Shown here piece after piece: positions 54,059 through 61,106 of a stretch of DNA of 64,000 nt. The stretch comes from JAUIIK01 sp963709995 (GTDB lineage: Bacteria; Chloroflexota; Chloroflexia; Thermomicrobiales; CFX8): contig CAVPYN010000015.1 in the NCBI GenBank assembly GCA_963709995.1, positions 1 through 64,000 on the forward strand, read 5' to 3'. Numbering within the stretch: the stretch's first letter is position 1; each line of letters begins with the position of its first letter. The notes under the pieces are model-generated. The model had not been told where the DNA came from, did not search any database, and saw nothing but the letters and a program-made list of their open reading frames with translations. The position numbers and the translations under genes were made by a program.

Positions 54059-54514
54059 CTACTTCGTCGTCAATTGGCCGTAGGAACGCTGTGGGGTTCC
54101 GGGCGAGAGGGAGATGTGGGTGTGGATGGCGCGCCACGGACGGCCCGTTGCCTCGCGAAGGAAGAGAACGGTAGCGCGGCCCGGGCGTTCGTATGACGCC
54201 CCATCCTCATGAAAGCCAGTCGAGTTCCAGGGCACGATCCCCCAGGCTTGCAGGCCATCGGAGGAAACGCCGCAGATCAGGCGGTCGGTGAGAAAGCGGA
54301 AATCGGCGATTGTGCCCCAAATGGAACGCCACTGTTGCTGTTCGAGAGCGTCTAAACCGCGGACGTATTCCATATAGGTGCCAAATCCGACAACTTCGGG
54401 GTGGAAGAGTGGCCGGGCGGATTCGAAGTCGACCGCGGCGACGTAGCCGCCCCACTCATCGAACCATGCCTTGATCTCCGCGTACTGTTCCGGCGATGCC
54501 AATTGCTCAAGCAT
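54059..54514 (-). CDS. SnoaL-like / NTF2-fold protein
   Basis: This 151-aa protein starts MLEQLASPEQYAEIKAWFDE and contains YVAAVDFESARPLFHPEVVG, FGTYMEYVRGLDALEQQQWR, SIWGTIADFRFLTD and WRAIHTHISLSPG. The cone-shaped alpha+beta NTF2 layout with a SnoaL/DUF4440-like final strand (RAIHTHIS) is clear. Such proteins may be small-molecule isomerases or hydrolases. The function is unknown. It is convergent with the giant gene. Confidence 0.75.
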   Translation of the reverse strand: MLEQLASPEQYAEIKAWFDEWGGYVAAVDFESARPLFHPEVVGFGTYMEYVRGLDALEQQQWRSIWGTIADFRFLTDRLICGVSSDGLQAWGIVPWNSTGFHEDGASYERPGRATVLFLREATGRPWRAIHTHISLSPGTPQRSYGQLTTK

Positions 54515-54546
54515 GTCTATCTTTCCTGCACAAGACGGCTAACGTT

Positions 54547-55299
54547 CTAGTCGGAAGTTTCTGGAACCGGCTTTTCGTCACGGGATTCTTCGGGAGAAGC
54601 TTCAACTTCCGCGATGCGAGCGCGACCGGCTTTGATTGCGGCGCGCCGGGCTCGTGTATTGCGCCAGTAACCGATGCCAAGAACGGTGCCGGTAACGGCG
54701 GCGATGATGATGATTTCCTGCCAGAGAGGGACCGAGAAGTAATCGTGGACGACATCGTCTTCAAGGAACATGCGTGTTGCCGTGACGACAAGAATGCCGG
54801 AACCGATGTAATTCAGGACGGGGTAGCGGTCGATTGCCCGTGCAATGATGCTGCTGCCGAAGAGAAGAATCGGCACGGAAAGCGCCAGGCCGAATATCAG
54901 CAGACCGAGGTGCCCGTGGGCTGCCCCGCCGACAGCCAGAATGTTGTCCAGGCTCATGACGACATCCGCGAGGATGATCGTCTGCAATGCTTCACGGAGT
55001 GAGCCGGCCGCCTGGATCTCGTGGTGGCTTTCAACCGGTTTCAGCAGCTTGAAGGCGATGTAAAGGAGCAGAAACGCGCCAATTGCCTGGAGCAGCGGGA
55101 TGTCAAGCAGCAGCGCCGCGAGCACGGTAAAGAACATCCGCAGTCCAACCGCGCCGGCACCTCCCCAGATAATCGCCTTGCGACGTTGCGCCGGAGGGAG
55201 ACGGCTTGCCGCCATCCCGATGACGACCGCGTTATCTCCGGATAGCACCAGGTCGATGATGATGATGCTGATCAGCGCTCCGATGAATCCTATTTCCAA
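54547..55299 (-). CDS. TerC family integral membrane protein (YjbE type)
   Basis: This 250-aa protein starts MEIGFIGALISIIIIDLVLS. The family motif LVLSGDNAVVIGMAAS and the second ADVVMSLDNILAVGGAAHG both contain the conserved Asp-Asn pairs. About seven membrane segments precede a basic/acidic tail. TerC/YjbE-family proteins are implicated in manganese export, metal loading of exoenzymes and tellurite resistance. No yybP-ykoY riboswitch was recognised in the ~140 nt upstream. It is followed by the SnoaL gene on the same strand with a 32-nt gap. Confidence 0.85.
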   Translation of the reverse strand: MEIGFIGALISIIIIDLVLSGDNAVVIGMAASRLPPAQRRKAIIWGGAGAVGLRMFFTVLAALLLDIPLLQAIGAFLLLYIAFKLLKPVESHHEIQAAGSLREALQTIILADVVMSLDNILAVGGAAHGHLGLLIFGLALSVPILLFGSSIIARAIDRYPVLNYIGSGILVVTATRMFLEDDVVHDYFSVPLWQEIIIIAAVTGTVLGIGYWRNTRARRAAIKAGRARIAEVEASPEESRDEKPVPETSD

Positions 55300-55438
55300 G
55301 AAGAGATCTCCAGTTTCCGCTCTCGAGTGTCACCGTTGAATTCAACACCATGGAGGGAAGAGGGAACAGGCAACAGGTCAGAGGGAAGGTCGGCGATGAC
55401 GGAACTGATTGGTTTGCGTTCCAACTTCAGACGAATAA

Positions 55439-56326
55439 TCACTTCAAAGCGTGGAGGTAGGCGAAGGCGCTGGACCAACGGCGGTCGGGACGCTCGAATT
55501 GCTGGCGCAGGTGGCCAGTGAACCGGTCTCGTTCGTCTTCGGCGAGGGTCCCGGCGAAGAGTTCGTTGAGGGTTGGCGCGCAGGGATTGAAGGCGGTGTT
55601 GAGATACGTCTCCCAGGGCATTGGAACTGCTGGCCCGAGGTCGACGAGGAACTGGAGATGGACCTCGGTGAAGCCGGCCTGTTCCGCGAAGCGCACGAGA
55701 TCCCGCTCATCGAAGTCGATCATCGACCGGCCGTCGCTGCTCATCGCCGCTTCGTATCCAGCAATGACCTTGTCGGCAATCTGCTGCACCGGCGCGACAT
55801 CCATCTGTATGAACTGGCCGGGGGGTTCGGGCCAGTTGTAGCTATTGACCGGCTCGAAAATCGAGAGGCGCCCGCCGGAGTAGAGCACGCGGTGGATCTC
55901 TTCGAATGCGGCTTGTTTGTCCGCGACATAGATCAGTACCGAACGGGTTGTGACGACATCGACAGACTGGCTGTCAATCGGGCTGAGATCCCGAGCAGGC
56001 ATCTTGACGAAGCGGCACTTGCTGGCCACCCCCATGTCAGTAGCCAGTTCCCGACAATGGTCGAGCAAGTCGCGGGAGATGTCGCTGAAGATGACGGCGC
56101 CGGTTGGTCCGACACGGTCAATGGCGGCGAAGGGGATCAGCCCGTCACCGGAACCCAGATCGAGCAGCGTGTCGCCGGGTTGGATCGAGGCATTGTCGAG
56201 CACCTTGTCACGGATCGGCAACAGGTAGTCGACATGCGCTTGTAGTTGATCCGGGTCGCCGCCACTCCGGCGTTCGAGAAGCCAGGAGGCCCAGCGGTCC
56301 TTCGAGGGATTAGACGGCGAATCCAT
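55439..56326 (-). CDS. Class I SAM-dependent methyltransferase
   Basis: This 295-aa protein starts MDSPSNPSKDRWASWLLERR. It contains LLDLGSGDGLIPFAAIDRVG (motif I with GSGDG), VIFSDISRDLLDHCRELATD, MPARDLSPIDSQSVDVVTTR and VLYSGGRLSIFEPVN. It is complete and intact. The fold is that of small-molecule methyltransferases such as UbiE-like enzymes; the substrate is not known. It is on the same strand as TerC, 139 nt upstream, so linkage is uncertain. Confidence 0.85.
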   Translation of the reverse strand: MDSPSNPSKDRWASWLLERRSGGDPDQLQAHVDYLLPIRDKVLDNASIQPGDTLLDLGSGDGLIPFAAIDRVGPTGAVIFSDISRDLLDHCRELATDMGVASKCRFVKMPARDLSPIDSQSVDVVTTRSVLIYVADKQAAFEEIHRVLYSGGRLSIFEPVNSYNWPEPPGQFIQMDVAPVQQIADKVIAGYEAAMSSDGRSMIDFDERDLVRFAEQAGFTEVHLQFLVDLGPAVPMPWETYLNTAFNPCAPTLNELFAGTLAEDERDRFTGHLRQQFERPDRRWSSAFAYLHALK

Positions 56327-56847
56327 AGGGTTTGCTTCCTGTTGTCATCGCTGGCGAGAAACAAAGTGATCAAATGTCGAAGAACGAACTCTCTTCTAAT
56401 CCCTGATCCCTCAACTGCTCCTCGAAGTGTCGCACCGTTCGCCGCAGGGTGTCGAGCCAGCTGGCGCCACGGCAGGCCAGCGCACAATGCCGGTGCCTAC
56501 GACCTATCAACTGCCCCAGCGCTTCGCGGAGATGGTGCGCCCCCGGGTGATGCGCGCCGTCTGAGCGCGAGACCCAATACGAGACGATGATGGTGCTGGC
56601 TAGCCATGGAAGCCTACACCGCGTTCACCAAGAGGTCGGGAGACCCGGTCTCATATGACGAGGGTTGGTATGGTTGGCCGACATCGGGAAGATCCATCGA
56701 GGACGGAATCACCGATTCCTGTTCACATTCAGCGAAAATCAACCATCAATTACAACCGATGATACATGCCTTGGTGACACAGCAGGACGATAATGCAGTG
56801 GAGAGCATTTGACAGACGCCGTGGAAGGTTTGTAGACTACCGTCTAA
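56327..56847. other. Intergenic region without a confident gene
   Basis: Contains a TAATCCCT-type repeat at 56398-56412. On the minus strand a frame of about 65 codons ends ...LRDQGLEESSFFDI-stop (~56376) but lacks a start and a ribosome site. On the plus strand there is a 25-codon ORF (56489-56566). Neither is supported. A relic of a small gene is possible. Confidence 0.4.
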
Positions 56848-56865
56848 TGAATGAATAATCATTCA
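56848..56865. promoter_or_regulatory. Probable TetR operator
   Basis: TGAATGA-ATAA-TCATTCA is a perfect inverted repeat with 7-bp arms, 49 nt before the TetR ATG. This is the typical form of a TetR/AcrR self-operator. Confidence 0.7.
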
Positions 56866-56914
56866 CTTGAATGCATCGACATTCATAGTACTGGAAGTGC
56901 TTCAAAGGACAGAC

Positions 56915-57565
56915 ATGGCACGTGTTACTCAGGCCCATATTGACGCCCGGCGCGAGGATATTCTCGCGGCCGCCCGCATCCTCTTCCTCCATCAGGGTTT
57001 CGACAATGTGACGATGCAGGACATCGCCGGCGAGGCAGGCATCAGCGCTGGCGCGATCTACCGCTACTACCCCAGTAAAGATGAGCTCGCCCACGCATTC
57101 TTTCAGCAGTGCGTTGGTGATGGCCCAGCAGCGCTGGTCCGGAGCGTCGCGCCGGGAGCGCCACCGATCGAACGGCTCACCCGCATCGTCGGGGCCGTCA
57201 AGCAGATGTGGATCGAAAGCCGTGGTGATCACATCATCGGTGAGATCCAGACAACGATGGCTGGTATTCGCCAGCCGGACGATGTCGGCCCGCTCGTCTA
57301 CACGGCGCGCGAGCAGCTCTATGAAGCCCTTGTGGAGATCATCGAGGAGGGCCAACGTTCGAAAGAGATTGACTCGATGTTCGACGCGCGAGCGCTGGCC
57401 ATGAGCCTCAACGCGTTCGTCGTCGGCATGGGACTGATAGCCATCGAAAGCGGAGAAGAACGATTGGAGGAACAGCTGGATTTGATGTTCGGGATCTTCG
57501 AAGAGATCCTGATGCGATTACGTCCTGTCGATGATGGCAGCGACCCGAAGCTCGACGAAGAGTAA
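56915..57565 (+). CDS. TetR family transcriptional regulator
   Basis: The start MARVTQAHIDARREDILAAA at 56915 is preferred over 56867. The product is 216 aa. The N-terminal HTH (ILFLHQGFDNVTMQDIAGEA, GISAGAIYRYYPSKDELAHA) is canonical, and the C-terminal ligand domain is helical. A palindromic operator lies directly upstream. It precedes the MMPL exporter gene by 7 nt, so it should repress its own operon and release upon binding a toxic or lipid-like ligand. Confidence 0.9.
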   Translation: MARVTQAHIDARREDILAAARILFLHQGFDNVTMQDIAGEAGISAGAIYRYYPSKDELAHAFFQQCVGDGPAALVRSVAPGAPPIERLTRIVGAVKQMWIESRGDHIIGEIQTTMAGIRQPDDVGPLVYTAREQLYEALVEIIEEGQRSKEIDSMFDARALAMSLNAFVVGMGLIAIESGEERLEEQLDLMFGIFEEILMRLRPVDDGSDPKLDEE

Positions 57566-57572
57566 GACAAGG

Positions 57573-59953
57573 ATGAAGAACTCAATGACACTAGAACCAC
57601 GTGGCTTCACTGGCCGGCTCGCGGGACTCGCGGCCCGCAACCCCTGGAAGATCGTCGCCATCTGGGCGCTTATCTTCATCATGGCTGGTGGAATCTCGGC
57701 TGCCTTCCCGGCCGACATGACAACCGACGCGAACTTCACCAACGACCCTGAATCAAAACGCGGCGACGACCTGCTCCTCGAGAGGATGACCGGCAGCCCC
57801 AGCCCGGACGAGCTCGTCATCGTCAAGTCCAGCGGCGCCACCGTCGACTCTCCGGAATTCCAGACGTTCGTCGAGGAACTGCAGGCCGAGCTCATTGCTG
57901 TCCCAGATCAGTTCGTCAGCCAGATCGTCAGCTACTACGATACAAACGATCCATCTCTGGTCTCTGACGACCAGCAGGCGATGATCATCCCGGTATTCCT
58001 TAGCGACCCTGACGCAAGCGCGGCGAGCTATGTTGAAACGATCGAGGAACTGGACGGGGTTGACGGATTCACGGTCGCCACTGGCGGCGAGCCAAGCATC
58101 AACTTCGCCTTCGAGGAAACATCCGAGTCCGACCTCCTGACCGGCGAGACAATCGGCATATCGGTCGCGCTCATCGTGCTGGTCATCGTCTTCGGGACGT
58201 TGGTCTCGGCAGGTATCCCGCTTGGCCTGGCGATCACCTCGATCGCCATTGCGATCGGCGTGACGATGATCCTCGGCCATGCATTCTCCCTGTCGATCTT
58301 CGTCACCAACATGATCGTCATGATCGGCCTGGCGGTTGGGATCGACTACGCGCTCTTCATCGTCGGACGTTATCGAGAAGAGCGCAAGAACGGGCTGGAG
58401 ATCCCGGACGCGATCGTGCGCGCGGGCGACACCGCCAGCAAGGCGGTGCTCTTTAGCGGCATGACTGTCGTGATCGCTCTGTTCGGCATGTTGATCGTGC
58501 CTTCGACGATCTTCAACAGCCTCGGCACCGGCGCGATCATCGTCGTCATCGTCGCCGTCGCGGCAACAATGACCTTGCTACCAGCAGTGATCAAGCTGCT
58601 GGGAAACAAGATCAATAGGGGGACGGGCCGGGTTCTGACCGGCACGCTCGGCGTGGTCTTGCTCCTCTTCGCCGCGTTGTTCCAGTTCGGCCTGGGCGTC
58701 AACCCCGCCTTCGCGATCATCTATGTCGTCCTGGCTCTCGTCTCATTCGCCGCCACGATCTTCAACATCCCGATTATCCGAATGCGCGACTCGACCGAGA
58801 AGGGCGGTTTCTGGGATCGCATATCTGGCTTTGTCATGCGTCACCCTGGGGTGCTGGTGACCGTTACGACGATCGCTCTCGTCGCGATCGGCCTGATCTA
58901 CTTCACGATCGAGCCTGGGGCAGTCCGGCATTACGACGCTGCCGGAAGACACATCCGCGCGACAAGCCTTCGAGCTACTTGGCTCCGAGTTCAGCGGCAT
59001 CTCGCTGGAAGAGCCGCACGTCGTCATCATCGACGCCAACGATGTGAACTCGCCGGAAGTCCAGACAGGCATTCAGGAGTTTGTCGCCTTGACGCGAACG
59101 ATCCGGCGTTCGGCCCAACGGTGGTCCGGACAAACGACGCTGGCGATCTGGCGACAATCTCCCTGCCGGCCGTCAGCGACGTCCAGAGCAGCGAGGAACT
59201 GGAGGCAGTCAAACGCCTCCGCAACGATTACGTCCCACAGGCGTTCGGCGACATCAATGCCGACGTGCTGGTGGACTGGCCCAAGCGCATTTACTGTTGA
59301 CTTCAACGGCATCGTCGATCACGTACACTCCGATCGTCTTCGCCTTCGTGCTCGGGATGAGTCTGATCCTGCTCCTTCTTGCGTTCCGCTCGATCGTCGT
59401 TCCGATCAAATCGGTGATCATGAACCTGCTCTCGGTCGGTGCGAGCTACGGGCTGCTCGTAGCGGTCTTCCAGCACGGCTGGGGCAATGAGATCTTCGGC
59501 TTCAAGCAGGTCGACCGCATCGACGCATGGATCCCGCTGATGATGTTCACGATCCTCTTCGGGCTCTCGATGGATTATCACGTCTTCCTGTTGAGCCGGA
59601 TCAAGGAACACTACGACCTGACCGGCGACAATGCCGAATCGGTGGCTTACGGCCTTCGCTCGACCGCTTCGATCATCACCGGCGCGGCGCTAATCATGGT
59701 CGCGGTCTTCGGCGGCTTCGCCATGGGCGAGCTCTCGATGTTCCAGCAGATGGGCTTTGGTCTGGCGATCGCGGTCATTCTCGACGCGTCCATTATCCGG
59801 GTGATCCTCGTGCCAGCCGCAATGAAGCTGCTGAACGACTGGAACTGGTACTTCCCGAACTGGCTTGGCTGGCTACCTCAGATCAACGTCGAAGGCGTTG
59901 CCGGACGAGCGCCAGCCCGAACCGGCTGGCGCCCCCTCGGCGGATTAGTGTAG
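57573..59953 (+). CDS. MMPL/RND-family membrane transporter, frameshifted
   Basis: Starts MKNSMTLEPRGFTGRLAGLA. The first half (about 450 aa) is intact: a large periplasmic loop (EFQTFVEELQAELIAVPDQF), then IVMIGLAVGIDYALFIVGRY with the proton-relay GxDY. The second half repeats the design, with TILFGLSMDYHVFLLSRIKE. Family length is ~700-790 aa. Several indels lie between ~58915 and 59300, in the second extracellular loop. MMPL exporters use proton-motive force to export lipids or drugs. It is co-transcribed with the TetR gene. Confidence 0.85.
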
Positions 59954-60032
59954 GGATTGGGTATGAGGGATTAGGGATTAGCGAATAGAGACGGCTTGAT
60001 TTCTTGCCTCTTCTAATCCCTAATCCCTACGC
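59951..60032. repeat. Dispersed TAGGGATTAGGG repeat pair
   Basis: TAGGGATT...GGGATTAGGGATTAG (59951-59985) and TCTAATCCCTAATCCCTACG (60011-60030) face each other as inverted copies between the MMPL and SDR stops. They could form a stem-loop that terminates both convergent genes. Confidence 0.65.
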
Positions 60033-60844
60033 TTACTCATCCGGCACGGCTGCCAGCAGCTCATCAGACAACGCGAATCCATGCTCTCGAATCGTGCGAG
60101 AGAGTGCGCTGGCGCTGAAGCGGCGTCCGGTCAGCGAGGCGGCATCTTGCAAAGCCAGGAAGACGAACGCGTCCGAAAGTTCCATCGAGTCGCGGTATCC
60201 AGCGCGCCGATCCTCCGGCCAAGCGGCGAACTCCCCGGCCGTCACCGATGTCGGCTTGATCGGACGGTCGCCGATGTCCTTCCCCGGAGTGAGCGAGATT
60301 AACGCTGATGTTGTGTGGCCGGAACTCGTCGGCGATGGCGTAGGAAAAGCCCTCCAGTCCAAACTTTGCGGCGCAGTACTCTGCCTCGCCAGCGAAGGGC
60401 ACACGTGCCGCTCTCGATGAGATGTTGATGATTGCTCCCCGACCTAGCCGAGATCATGCCCGGGGCGAACGCCCGGATCAGTCGCATCGGCGCGACAAGC
60501 ATGACCTCCAGCGTCACCTCCACCTGATCCTGAGTCAAGTCGAGAAAGTGCCTGTTGCGCAGAATCGCGGCGCCGTTGACCAGCGTGGTCACGCGACCAT
60601 ATCGTGCCAGTACGTCCGCCCCGAATGCCTCTGTCGCCTTCCGGTCGGTGAGGTCGAGGACAACGATTTCGATCTCACCACCCTCGTCCTGAACTGTCCG
60701 TTGAAGCTCCTCCAGCTCATGGGCTACTTCCGATGTCGCGATCACCCGCGCCCCATGCCGAGCCATCATCCGGCAGACACTGTGCCCCCAACCCCTTCCT
60801 GCCCCGGTAACAACCACCACCTGCCCATCTAGCAACCTGGTCAT
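60033..60844 (-). CDS. Short-chain dehydrogenase/reductase (SDR), frameshifted
   Basis: Starts MTRLLDGQVVVVTGAGRGWG, where the TGxGxGxG nucleotide-binding motif reads TGAGRGWG. It continues IVVLDLTDRKATEAFGADV and TTLVNGAAIL (NAG-like NGA). In a second frame it has INISSRAA-like residues and FAGEAEYCAAKFGLEGFSYA, with the catalytic Tyr-x-x-x-Lys (YCAAK). A third frame holds the C-terminus, ending LSDELLAAVPDE. Frames change near 60445 and 60300. The length is about 268 aa, normal for a classical SDR. The substrate is unknown. Confidence 0.8.
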
Positions 60845-61106
60845 CTGATCTCCAATCTTCAGTTGTCGTTCGCGCGCGAGAGCAAAGCTATAGCTCTTCG
60901 CCTGGACTCTGCTCCAAATATCCCATCATGGCCCATCGCCCTATCCTGTCAATTCCTGAGGCTACAGCGAGATTCGTTCCAGGACGTTCATTAGCCTGGC
61001 TGACGTGTCGATATCAGGATGCCCCTACGGCTACGCGGTTTAACGCCGCAAGAAACGTGGATAATTATCTAATCTGGGATCAACCTCAACGAAAGCCTGC
61101 TCTCCT

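Noticed and set aside
54547..55440. yybP-ykoY riboswitch expected before a TerC-family gene
   Set aside because: The short upstream region does not show the conserved element, so no riboswitch is claimed.
56489..56566. 25-codon ORF in the gap before the TetR gene
   Set aside because: It has no ribosome site or similarity, and the same DNA is open on the other strand.
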